In this document: in pieces, positions 24,443 to 34,100 of the stretch
How positions within the stretch are numbered: position 1 is the first letter of the stretch
Layout of the letters: the number at the start of each line of letters is the position of its first letter
Source of the DNA: Acidobacteriota bacterium
GTDB lineage: Bacteria > Acidobacteriota > Terriglobia > Terriglobales > Acidobacteriaceae
DNA length: 64,000 nt
Direction of reading: 5' to 3'
NCBI GenBank assembly: GCA_021851335.1
Contig: JAJZEA010000002.1
Coordinates: forward strand, 1-64,000
Program-made: the position numbers and the translations under genes
Notes under the pieces: model-generated
What the model was told of the DNA's origin: nothing
Databases searched by the model: none
Seen by the model: only the letters and a program-made list of their open reading frames with translations

Positions 24443-27400
24443 GCGGATGGAAACAAGCGCGTAGATGGACGTGTTGGGCGGCGACAGCGTGTGTGCTGAG
24501 CTGCCTGGGAGTGCCTGTGTATGCGCAGAAGAGCAATGCCGCCCAGAAGGTGAGTCCTGCTGAAGATATCCTGATCCAGAAGGCGCAGACGCTGGAAGCG
24601 CGGGGGCGCCCGGATCTGGCGGCACAGGTGTGGCAGCAGATTCTGTTATCGGATCCGAACAATCCGCAGGCGCTGGAAGGCGTGGCGCGCTCGTTTCGCC
24701 TGAGCGGGAATGCTGCTGCATCGAGCGCTGCGATTGAAAAACTGCGCAAGCTGAATCCCAATGACCCGAATATCAAGAAGCTGGAGAGCCTGCACAGCAA
24801 TCGGGCACAGGATGAGCGCCTGTCACTGGCCGGCAAACTGGCAAAGTCTGGCAATGCGGTTGCGGCGATGAAGATTTATCGCGAGTACTATGGGGACCAT
24901 CCGCCGGATGGGGACATCGGACTTGCCTATTACGACACGTTGTATGCCACGCCGGATGGACGGGACGAGGCGATCGCGGGGATGCGCGCGATGGCGGATC
25001 GCAATCCGTCCGACCCGCGGTTTGTCGTTGAGCTTGGGCGGATGTTGACCTATGATCCGCGAACACGCGCCGACGGCATACGGATTCTGCAACAGCATCA
25101 GGGAGTGGACGATGCAGCGCTGGCGCTGCGACAGGCGTTGCTGTGGGATGCGGCGAACCCTGCCTCTGCCGCGGAGTTGCGGGATTATCTGAAAAGCAAT
25201 CCGCAGGACAAGGAACTGGCGCAGAAGCTGCGCGAGAATGAGGACAAGCTGGCGCAGATGAACTCCGGCATCGCTCGCACGCCGGCGGAGCGAGCCGCGT
25301 TTGCGGCCCTGAATGCGCATCGATATAAGGAAGCGGATGATCGATTCTCCGCGATTCTGGAGCAAAGTCCAAACAATCCGCGAGCCGAGGTTGGAATGGG
25401 CTATCTGCGGATGCAGCAGAGCAACTTTGGCGCCGCGGTAAGCTACTTTACGCAGGCCAATGCGAATGGATATCACGATGCGGCGGTGGCCAACGCGCTG
25501 AAGACGTCGAGGTTCTGGTACACGATGAGCGGCGCGGCGGATGCGGCGAAGGCCAACCAAAACTTTATCGCCGAAGAGCGCTATCGCGCGGCGCTGACGA
25601 TGCGACCGAACAGCCCTGAGGCGCTGAGCGGGCTAGCGGGTTTGTATCTGAAGGAACACAGATTTGCCACGGCAATCAGTACGTATCAGATGCTGCTGCA
25701 AAGGCGTTCCGGCTCTGTGGACAACTGGCGGGGACTATTCCAGGCGCAGGTGCAGGCGGGGCAGGATACTCAGGCGCTGCAAACGGCGCGGCGGTTTCCA
25801 GTTGCGGTGCGGAATGCGCTGAACCGCGATCCGGTGTATTTGCAGGCTCTTTCGACGCTCTATCAGCGGCAGGGGCAGATGGCGCTGGCGCAATCGACGC
25901 TGTCCAAGGCGATGAGCTTGCCGTTTCCAGCCGACGATCCGGCTCTGAAGCAGGGAACCGAGCTGCAATATGCCGGAATGCTGACGCAGTCGCAGCAGTA
26001 CAGCCAGGCGGTGAGCTATTATCAGCAGATTCTGGGCGAGGATCCGGAGAGCCTGCCTGCATGGATGGGGCTGACTTCGGCGTATCACCAGATGGGGCAG
26101 GATCAGTCGGCCATTCAAGTGGTGGAGCGGATGCAGCCGACGATCTATGACCAGGCTCTTTCCAATGCGGATTTTCTGCTGATGCTGGCCTCGATCTATC
26201 AGCAGGCCAGCCAACTGGAGATTGCACAAAGCCTGCTGGAGCGCGCGATTCACCTGCAACAGCAGAGCAACCAGCCGCTAAGCCCGGCGCTGATGACGCA
26301 ACTGGCGGGCTTGTATATGCTGCGCGGCAACACGCAGCAGGCCTATGTGCTCTATCGCCATATTCTGACCGAACATCCGGATGATCTGGATGCCTGGCAG
26401 GGGTTGATTGGCACGCTGCAAAGCACGAACCACACCAGCGAAGCGCTGCAACAGATTCAGATGATTCCCCCGGCCGTGCGAGCGCGGCTGGAGCAGAACA
26501 TCGACTTTGTGCAGACCGAGGCGAGCCTGTATTCGTCGGCGGGCGATACGGCTCTGGCCGCAGCGTATTTCAAGCGGGTGCGCGGCTATTATCAGGCTGC
26601 ACATCGACCGATGCCGGCGGCAGTGGAGATTCAAAGCGCGTATCTGCTGTTCAATGCGAAGAATGATCGAGCGCTTTACCCGGCGCTGATGCAACTGGGA
26701 GCGCGGAACGATCTGACGATTGCGCAGCGCAAAACGGTGCAGGGATTGTGGGCGAACTGGGCGGCTCGCCGCGCAACGGCAGATGTGACGCGCGGGGATA
26801 CACGAGCGGCGACTGAACTGCTGGATGCTACGGCGCAGGCCTTTCCCAATAACCCGGATGTACTGCGCACGGTGGCGGGTGGCTACGTGTCGGCGGGCCA
26901 TGCCAAGGAGGCGCTGGCGCTGTTTCGCAGTATCGGAATGCAGAATGCGACAGCGGCGGATTATCAGGGTGCGATTGGCGCAGCGCTGGCCGCGAACGAT
27001 CGCAACCAGGCCGAAGAATGGCTGCGCCAAGCGCTGAGCCTGTATCCGCATGATCCTTCGATTCTGGGAGCAGCGGCACGTTTTGAACAGGTGCGTGGAG
27101 ACAATGCGCGCGCGGAAGATTATTGGCGTGCGTCGTTGCAGGCGATGGCTCCGGTGACGCCAACGGATACGCTGGCGCACGACCTGGCGAGGCCGGAAGA
27201 GAGCACGACGGAGTGGAAGGCTACGACGCCGCGACAGCTTGCGTCGCTGCTGAATCCGGACGATCAACCATTTCAGAACACGATTCAGTTGCCCCCTTTG
27301 CCTGCGTACGGACATGATCCTTACGATGGGTCGGCGCCGGTGAATGTGACGCGTAACGCAGGATCGAACATGGCTGCAACCGAGCCAGGCGGCGCTGTGA

Positions 27401-29598
27401 TGCCGGCGTTGTCTCCGTATCAGCAGATAGCACCGACGACGCCGACACCCGGCAGCGCAAGGACGGTTGCGCCTGCGCTGCCAGCGGTGAGCTTGCCGGA
27501 TGAGAACGCGGACGAAGGTGTGCAGGCGGCGACTCCAGCAGCGACGACTCCTGCGACGGCAACGATTGCTCCGACAAGACTGCGCAAAAGGCGCAAGGCC
27601 GTGAGCAGCGGAAAGACCAGTTCGGGATATCAGGGGCAGATGCATCTGCCTGCGGGTGGACAGACGGTGTTGCAGGCTGACCCAGCGACCCAACCCAATG
27701 GGCTGACGGGAGCGGGAGATGCGGTTGTGCCGCAAAGCGACGCGACGCAGCCCCAAAGCGCTCCGCCCACGCTGGAGTCTTCGCCGCAGATCACGGAGCC
27801 ACAGGCTTTTACTGGAAGCGGTTTGAGAATCAGCGCGCAGCCGATGGGTGGATTGGCGGCGCGGACGCAGGCGATGCTGGCCGAGCAGACGGATTCGCAG
27901 CTGACTCAGGGGATGGGGTTGCCGGGAGCGGGCGGTGAGGCGGTGGGTGAGCAGGCGACTGCGGTACTGCCTGCAAGCGACTCGACGCTGAATTATCGTG
28001 AGGCGCAGTACACGCCTTCCGCACAGGACGCAGCGGCGGCCGCGTATTCGGCAAAACAGCGACAGCAGCAGCAACCACGAATCGAGCAGCAGACGCCCTA
28101 TACGCAGCCCACCCAACATCGTCGCCGAAGGCGTTCGTTGCCTGCTGCGGAGCCGCAGCAGACGGCTCCCGCGGTGCCAGCGGTTCCGCAACAGACGGTG
28201 CCCGTGCCGCAGATGGAAGAGCCGCCGCAAAGCTATAGCCAGCCAAACGGACTGACGGATGAGCAGCTTCAGCAGCGCAATCTGCCGCCGTTGCGCGGCT
28301 CCTGGGTAAAGGTGCGGCGCGCGCCACGTGTGCTGAGTCCACGTGAGGAGGCAGAAGATCAGCTACGCGCGATCGAGGGCGGGTATAGCGGATGGCTGGG
28401 CGGCTCAGGAATTATCGACTATCGCACCGGGCAGCCAGGATTTGATGCGATGACCGCGCTGTATGCGCCGTTTGAGATTTCGGCCCCGCTGGCGCAGGCT
28501 GCGCGGTTAACGCTGATCGGCACGCCGGTTTTTCTGAACTCGGGCCAGGCGACGGGCAACAGCGTGGCGCAGTTGAGCACGCTGAACGGGGCCGCGGTGG
28601 GATTGCAGCCCGAGCCGCTGGGCACGGTGCTGAGCACGAACACGACCGTGCCGAATCAGCAGAATGCTGTGGGCATTGAGGGCGAAGCGCAGTTGGCGTT
28701 TTCTACCTTTGCCGTGGCTGCGGGAACGACGCCGTATGGATTTCCGGTTTCCAATCTGCTCGGTCGCCTCTTCTGGCGGCCACGCAATGGACCGTTCTCG
28801 ATCAACCTGGTGCGCGATTCGGTGAAGGATTCACAGCTATCGTGGGCGGGAATGCGTGATCCAGGGTCGATTACCCCGATCTTTCCAGGCAATATCTGGG
28901 GCGGAGTGGTGGCCAATCAAGGCACGATCCAATATGCGCACGGCGACCAGATCTCCGGCCTCTATGTCGGACTGGGCGGGCAGTACATCACCGGGCATCA
29001 CGTGCAGGTGAATCATCGCGTGGATGGCTCACTGGGCGCGTACTGGCGCGTGAAGCAGTATCCGGAGTATGGATCGCTGAACGTGGGCGCGAACTTTTTT
29101 GCCATGGGCTATGACAAGAACGAGCTGTTGTACACCTACGGACAAGGTGGCTACTTCAGCCCGCAGTCATACTTTCTGGCGAATATTCCAGTGACGTGGA
29201 CGGGACACTACCTGACGCGGTGGCACTATTCGATTCTGGGCAGCCTGGGCATTCAGGCATTCAACAACGACATTGCCCCACTGTTTCCGCTGGATAAGTC
29301 GCTTGAGGTGGGATCGACGGTGGCCGTCGGCACCAATACGGTGGGCAATCTGGCGATTCCTGCGCTGACGAGCGTGGGGCCAAACTACGATCTGGTGGGC
29401 CAGACGGCGTACCAGATCAGCGACCACTGGTTTGCCGGCGGATTCCTGAGCGCGAACAACTCCCGCAACTACGCGTCGGTGATTGCCGGATTCAGCATTC
29501 ACTATATGTTCCGCTCGCAGCCGTCAACGGTGACCGCGCCGACCGGGCTGTTCCCGTATGACGACCAGCACATGCTGCGTCCGCTGCTGGTTCCGTGA
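24427..29598 (+). CDS. bcsC: Cellulose export protein BcsC (TPR scaffold and outer-membrane barrel)
   Basis: A 1723-residue protein with a signal peptide (ACVLSCLGVPVYAQ). Residues ~45-930 are a long array of TPR units (for example AAQVWQQILLSDPNNPQALE and ALAQSTLSKAMSLPFP) that runs through the periplasm and binds the glucan path. Residues ~940-1290 are a Pro/Gln/Ala/Thr-rich low-complexity linker. The last ~430 residues form the BcsC C-terminal beta-barrel domain (EDQLRAIEGGYSGWLGGSGI, FDAMTALYAPFE) and end near HMLRPLLVP, through which cellulose leaves the cell. E. coli BcsC has ~1157 residues; the extra length is in the TPR array and the linker. It is the last gene of the operon, and no clear terminator was found after it. 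Confidence 0.93.
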   Translation: MAASLSGWKQARRWTCWAATACVLSCLGVPVYAQKSNAAQKVSPAEDILIQKAQTLEARGRPDLAAQVWQQILLSDPNNPQALEGVARSFRLSGNAAASSAAIEKLRKLNPNDPNIKKLESLHSNRAQDERLSLAGKLAKSGNAVAAMKIYREYYGDHPPDGDIGLAYYDTLYATPDGRDEAIAGMRAMADRNPSDPRFVVELGRMLTYDPRTRADGIRILQQHQGVDDAALALRQALLWDAANPASAAELRDYLKSNPQDKELAQKLRENEDKLAQMNSGIARTPAERAAFAALNAHRYKEADDRFSAILEQSPNNPRAEVGMGYLRMQQSNFGAAVSYFTQANANGYHDAAVANALKTSRFWYTMSGAADAAKANQNFIAEERYRAALTMRPNSPEALSGLAGLYLKEHRFATAISTYQMLLQRRSGSVDNWRGLFQAQVQAGQDTQALQTARRFPVAVRNALNRDPVYLQALSTLYQRQGQMALAQSTLSKAMSLPFPADDPALKQGTELQYAGMLTQSQQYSQAVSYYQQILGEDPESLPAWMGLTSAYHQMGQDQSAIQVVERMQPTIYDQALSNADFLLMLASIYQQASQLEIAQSLLERAIHLQQQSNQPLSPALMTQLAGLYMLRGNTQQAYVLYRHILTEHPDDLDAWQGLIGTLQSTNHTSEALQQIQMIPPAVRARLEQNIDFVQTEASLYSSAGDTALAAAYFKRVRGYYQAAHRPMPAAVEIQSAYLLFNAKNDRALYPALMQLGARNDLTIAQRKTVQGLWANWAARRATADVTRGDTRAATELLDATAQAFPNNPDVLRTVAGGYVSAGHAKEALALFRSIGMQNATAADYQGAIGAALAANDRNQAEEWLRQALSLYPHDPSILGAAARFEQVRGDNARAEDYWRASLQAMAPVTPTDTLAHDLARPEESTTEWKATTPRQLASLLNPDDQPFQNTIQLPPLPAYGHDPYDGSAPVNVTRNAGSNMAATEPGGAVMPALSPYQQIAPTTPTPGSARTVAPALPAVSLPDENADEGVQAATPAATTPATATIAPTRLRKRRKAVSSGKTSSGYQGQMHLPAGGQTVLQADPATQPNGLTGAGDAVVPQSDATQPQSAPPTLESSPQITEPQAFTGSGLRISAQPMGGLAARTQAMLAEQTDSQLTQGMGLPGAGGEAVGEQATAVLPASDSTLNYREAQYTPSAQDAAAAAYSAKQRQQQQPRIEQQTPYTQPTQHRRRRRSLPAAEPQQTAPAVPAVPQQTVPVPQMEEPPQSYSQPNGLTDEQLQQRNLPPLRGSWVKVRRAPRVLSPREEAEDQLRAIEGGYSGWLGGSGIIDYRTGQPGFDAMTALYAPFEISAPLAQAARLTLIGTPVFLNSGQATGNSVAQLSTLNGAAVGLQPEPLGTVLSTNTTVPNQQNAVGIEGEAQLAFSTFAVAAGTTPYGFPVSNLLGRLFWRPRNGPFSINLVRDSVKDSQLSWAGMRDPGSITPIFPGNIWGGVVANQGTIQYAHGDQISGLYVGLGGQYITGHHVQVNHRVDGSLGAYWRVKQYPEYGSLNVGANFFAMGYDKNELLYTYGQGGYFSPQSYFLANIPVTWTGHYLTRWHYSILGSLGIQAFNNDIAPLFPLDKSLEVGSTVAVGTNTVGNLAIPALTSVGPNYDLVGQTAYQISDHWFAGGFLSANNSRNYASVIAGFSIHYMFRSQPSTVTAPTGLFPYDDQHMLRPLLVP

Positions 29599-29877
29599 AG
29601 CAAGAATCTCTGTCAATTTCAGCCTCAGAATCAGACGACATTGTATGCGGCGTCTGCGTGTGATGGTAAGCAGCGGACGGCGGCTCTGCCTGCACCGCGG
29701 AGGCGATGGCGACCTCTCCTGCTGTTGCCGGCATGAATGGCGAAGCATATGAGATGCGCCTTGTGGTCATGCAATCCGCTCTTCCTCGGAGATTATGTTG
29801 CATATCGAGTACGCACCCTCAGAGCAAGGTCAGCAAGTCATCTTAAGATTTCTCTCAAGTCTCGCTTTTATACTTAA
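29599..29877. other. Intergenic region between cellulose operon and lipid cluster
   Basis: The part up to about 29780 keeps the GC-rich look of the bcs side and contains only short, unconvincing frames on both strands. From about 29790 it turns AT-rich, and this composition marks the left boundary of the PKS/lipid cluster. No tRNA, transposase or obvious att-type repeat is seen. Confidence 0.5.
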
Positions 29878-29906
29878 TTTACATAAATCGCATGATAGTC
29901 TAGCTT
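29878..29906 (+). promoter_or_regulatory. Candidate sigma-70-type promoter of the lipid cluster
   Basis: TTTACA (29878-29883) and TAGCTT (29901-29906) are separated by 17 bases, in an AT-rich stretch 37 bases upstream of the first ATG of the cluster. The -35 matches five of six consensus bases; the -10 keeps the key TA....T. Inferred from pattern only. Confidence 0.4.
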
Positions 29907-29942
29907 TGATCGGGACTTCCTACTTTCCCTTTGCAAATAAAA

Positions 29943-31166
29943 ATGATTACTGTGCGCGAGAGTTTTCCTCCAGAAGGATTGCTCGAGGGTGACATCGTAC
30001 CTGTAGGTACATTTCGTCCGACGAGTAACCCGCAGATTGTATTTCTCACCGGTGCGACGGGCTTTCTCGGAGCCTATGTGCTCAGTGACTTGCTGCGTCT
30101 GACGCGCGCAGACATTTACTGTCTGGTCCGCGCTGACACCCCAGCTGCCGCCAGGCAGAGGGTTCTGGACAACCTCGCATACTATGGTTTGGAGACGAAG
30201 GACTTTGACTCCAGGGTCATTTGCCTGATGGGAGACATGGAGCTGCCGAACTTCCGCTTAACCCCTGAGATTTGGGCTTGGCTGGGCGAGCATGTTGACA
30301 CCATCTACCATTTGGCTGCGTCGGTCAGTTTCATGTCGACGTACGAGCAGGTAATGCCTATCAATGTGAACGCGCTTCAGCAACTTCTGCGACTAGCCTG
30401 CGTTCATCACACCAAAGCCGTCCACTATAGCTCCACCTACGCAGTCTTTAACTCCCAAGCCTATTCGCTTGCGCGTACCGTCTATGAGACCGAACTAACG
30501 GGAAGCGGCGCTGGCTTTGGCCGAGGCTACGATCTCTCTAAATGGGTTGCAGAGAAGATGTGTTACGAAGCCAAAAGCCGTGGCATTCCTGTCACGGTCT
30601 ATCGCACAGGCTTTATTTCTGGCGATACGCGCACTGGTATTCACAATAAGATGGACCCGATTTCGCTTACCTTGTCCATGGAACTGCGCACAGGCTACAC
30701 GCTCAATCTGGAAAACTATCTCCACCTGACGCCGGTGGACTTTTGTAGCCAGGCAATGGTTCGCCTTTCTCTTAATCCCGATGCAACCAAACGTATATTT
30801 CATCTGGTGCAGGATCACCCTCTTAATGGCAACCAGATCACCGCATGGTTGCAGGAAGAGGGGCACAACCTCGAACGGGTCAGCTTCGCGGAATGGAGAA
30901 AGCATCTCAAAGCGGCCTCGCAACGGCATCCTGAGTTTTTACCTCTGGTTTATCTCTTCAGCGTCAGCGAGACGCAGGTCTTCGGAGAGGGTGAAAATAT
31001 CGCGAGACTTCAGTTTGACTCAACAAATGTAAAGGAATTACTGGATCCTATTTATCACTGCCCGCGGCTGGAACGAAGTCTGCTTACGCGTTACGTTGAC
31101 TATATTTTAAACAGGCACCCAAAACGTCTCTCTGTGAGCGATGCCTCGGCGGCGGTGCTGTCATAA
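29943..31166 (+). CDS. Thioester reductase (NAD(P)H-dependent, extended-SDR type)
   Basis: ATG 29943 gives 407 residues. The nucleotide-binding motif FLTGATGFLGAYVLSDLL is at ~34-51 and the catalytic YxxxK is Tyr196/Lys200 (GYDLSKWVAEKM). Motifs of the thioester-reductase family are present: IYHLAASVSFMSTYEQ, VHYSSTYAVFN, and VTVYRTGFISGDTRTG. These enzymes release an acyl chain from an acyl carrier protein as an aldehyde or, after a second reduction, an alcohol. Free-standing or ACP-linked relatives occur beside PfaA/Hgl-type synthases (HglB/HetM in heterocyst glycolipid synthesis). It opens the lipid cluster, so reductive release of the synthase product is the likely role. Its stop touches the start region of the next gene. 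Confidence 0.85.
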   Translation: MITVRESFPPEGLLEGDIVPVGTFRPTSNPQIVFLTGATGFLGAYVLSDLLRLTRADIYCLVRADTPAAARQRVLDNLAYYGLETKDFDSRVICLMGDMELPNFRLTPEIWAWLGEHVDTIYHLAASVSFMSTYEQVMPINVNALQQLLRLACVHHTKAVHYSSTYAVFNSQAYSLARTVYETELTGSGAGFGRGYDLSKWVAEKMCYEAKSRGIPVTVYRTGFISGDTRTGIHNKMDPISLTLSMELRTGYTLNLENYLHLTPVDFCSQAMVRLSLNPDATKRIFHLVQDHPLNGNQITAWLQEEGHNLERVSFAEWRKHLKAASQRHPEFLPLVYLFSVSETQVFGEGENIARLQFDSTNVKELLDPIYHCPRLERSLLTRYVDYILNRHPKRLSVSDASAAVLS

Positions 31167-31198
31167 AGCCGCGATCTTCTTCAATCGCCATTGTCGGC

Positions 31199-34100
31199 AT
31201 GGCTGGCGCCTTTGCACAATCCGCCGATATCATCCACTACTGGCGCAGCATTCTGGAAGAGGTCGACTGCATTACGGATGTGCCGGCCACACACTGGTCG
31301 ATCGACGACTACTACGACCCAGACTCGAAGTCTCCGGACAAAACCTACAGTAAGCGCGGCGGCTTCATCCCGCCCATAGATTTCAATCCGCTAGAGTTTG
31401 GACTGCCACCGAACATACTCGAGGCAACGGATGTTTCTCAACTTCTTGCGCTGGTAATTGCAAAACAGGCGTTGGCAGATGCGGGCTACGCCGCAGACAA
31501 TCCTTATGCTCAAAGTACGGGCGTCATTCTGGGGGTCAGTTCGCTCAAGTTGATTGAGCCGTTGGTTAGCCGGCTGCAGTATCCCATATGGCGTCGCGTC
31601 TTGCGCAGCACCGGCATCTCCAACACCGCCATTGACAGCATCATCGAGAAGATGAAGATGGCCTACGTCAACTGGCAGGAAGAGTCGTTCCCGGGCTATC
31701 TCTCTAACGTGGTTGCCGGCCGCATTACCAATCGTCTTGGTCTGTGCGGCATCAACTGCACCGTTGACGCAGCTTGTGCCTCGTCTCTGGCTTCAGTGCA
31801 GCTGGCGATGCATGAACTCCACAGCGGCAACTGCGACATGATGCTGGCCGGGGGAGTTGATACGAACAACACCGCCATGGCCTATCTCAGCTTCAGTAAG
31901 ACTCCAGCTTTCACTGCGCACAGTCACATGCGGCCATTTGACAAAGACTCTGACGGCATGCTCATCGGCGAGGGATTGGGGATGCTGGTGCTTAAGCGCG
32001 TAGAGGATGCCGAGCGCGACGGCGATCGCATCTACGCTCTGATTCGCGGAATGGGCGCATCGAGCGACGGCCGTTCTAAGAGCATCTATGCTCCGCGTCT
32101 CGAAGGCCAGATTCTGGCGATACGGCGGGCACTGCAAAACTCCGTTTGCGAACCTTCTGAGATTGACTTGATTGAAGCCCATGGAACAGGTACTGCCGCG
32201 GGTGATCCAACGGAGTTCTCTGCGCTGCGCAGCGTCTTTGGACAACGCGGCGAATCCTTACCCCGCATCGCCGTAGGCACTGTCAAATCGCAGATTGGCC
32301 ATACCAAAGTCGCCGCCGGTGCTGCCAGCTTCATCAAGGTTGCCCTGGGCCTGTACCACAAGGTGTTGCCGCCCACAATCAATATTCAGCAGCCGCATCC
32401 CAGTCTCTGCATCGATGAGTCACCTTTCTACCTGAACACCCGGACGCGCCCCTGGTTCTCGCAGCGCAGACGACGCGCGGGAATCAGCAGCTTTGGCTTT
32501 GGCGGCACGAACTTCCATGCGATTCTCGAGGAGTATCCATCAGCTATCGCCAAGCCAGAGCGGCAGCATCCCGCAGCTTTTATGATTCTTGTGCATGCTG
32601 CGGATCGAGAGTCGCTGTGTGCGCATTGTGCGGCAATTGCCGCGGATCTTACGCAGGATGATGACCTCTCGTATTTCACTTCGCTGATCGCAGCATCCAA
32701 GCAGACCACTATTCCTGTTGAGGCAGCGCGTCTTGGTTTTGTGGCGGCAACCCGCCAGGAAGCTTCTGCCTTCCTGAGTCAGGCAGCAGAAGAACTGCGC
32801 GAAACTCCGGCCGCCGAGTCTCTCACGCTGCCCAACGGGCTTTACTACCGTGAGCGAGGCCTGGAAGTAGACGGGAAAGTCGTCGCTCTGTTTCCCGGGC
32901 AGGGATCGCAGTATGTGGAGATGGGCAGAACTTTGTGCCTGAATTTCCCCATCCTTCATCACTCGTACGCCGCCATGGATGCCGTCCTAGCTGCACACGG
33001 CGCACGGCCCGTGACAGAGGTCGTCTTCCCGCCTCCGACCTTCTCTGAAAAGGAACGAAAACAGCAAAACTCCACTCTGCAAGCGACCAATCATGCGCAA
33101 GCCGCCATTGGGGCCTTCAGCATGGGTCTGTATAAGCTGCTAAGGCAGGCAGGTCTGCGTCCGGACTTCGCGATTGGACACAGCCTGGGTGAGCTGACAG
33201 CTTTGTGGGCGGCGGGTGTATTGGATGATAGTGACTTCCTTGAACTGTTGCATGCGCGCGGCCAGGCTATGGCTCAGCCTGCAAGTGCCGATGCAGATCC
33301 AGGCGCCATGCTGGCTGTGCAAGGCGACGCAGAGGTTCTTGAACCGTTGCTCGCCGAGTATCCAGGTGTTGTCGTGGCTAACACCAACTCGCGATCGCAG
33401 GTCGTCGTTGCCGGATCGCGCGAGGCTCTGGAGTCACTCAAGTCCGATCTGACAGCGATTGGAAGCAGCGCAACCTTGCTGCCTGTAGCAGCGGCTTTTC
33501 ATTCCCCCTTCGTCGCTCATGCAAGGGATCCGTTTGCAGCCAGGCTCAAGTCCTTGTATTTCCGCTCGCCCACCATTCCCGTGTACGCCAACAGCAGCGC
33601 TGAGGTTTACCCAAATCAAGCCAGAAAAATACGGGCATTGCTGTCGGATCATTTAGTGAATCCTGTGAAGTTTCTTCAGGGAATCGAAGCAATATATGCA
33701 GATGGAGGCCGCATCTTCATCGAAATTGGACCGGGCAATACCCTCACCAGGATGGTCGGAGATATTCTCGCAGGCAAGCCGCACCTTGCGCTCGCACTCA
33801 ATGCCAGTAGATCTAAAGACAGTGATGCGCAACTGCGGCAAGCCTACGTGCAATTGCGCGTCGCCGGTCTTCAACTCGGCGATATCGATCCAGCACAGCC
33901 GCTGCCTGCCATTGGCTCGCGCAAGCCGGGTCTCACTGTTCAAGTCGGCGGCAATGCTTACATAAGCGAAAAAACCAGAGCCTCATTCGCAGCCGCCCTG
34001 GAGCAAAGCAATCCTGCTGAGGATCGCCCCACCGCGGGGACTTCCTCAGTGAAGAACACAGCATCGGAGACTACCATGAAGGAATCGCCCCAGACGACTC

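Noticed and set aside
26278-28230. 650-codon minus-strand open frame inside bcsC
   Set aside because: It is extremely Arg-rich, as expected of the antisense of GC-rich TPR and Pro/Gln coding; no domain or ribosome site.
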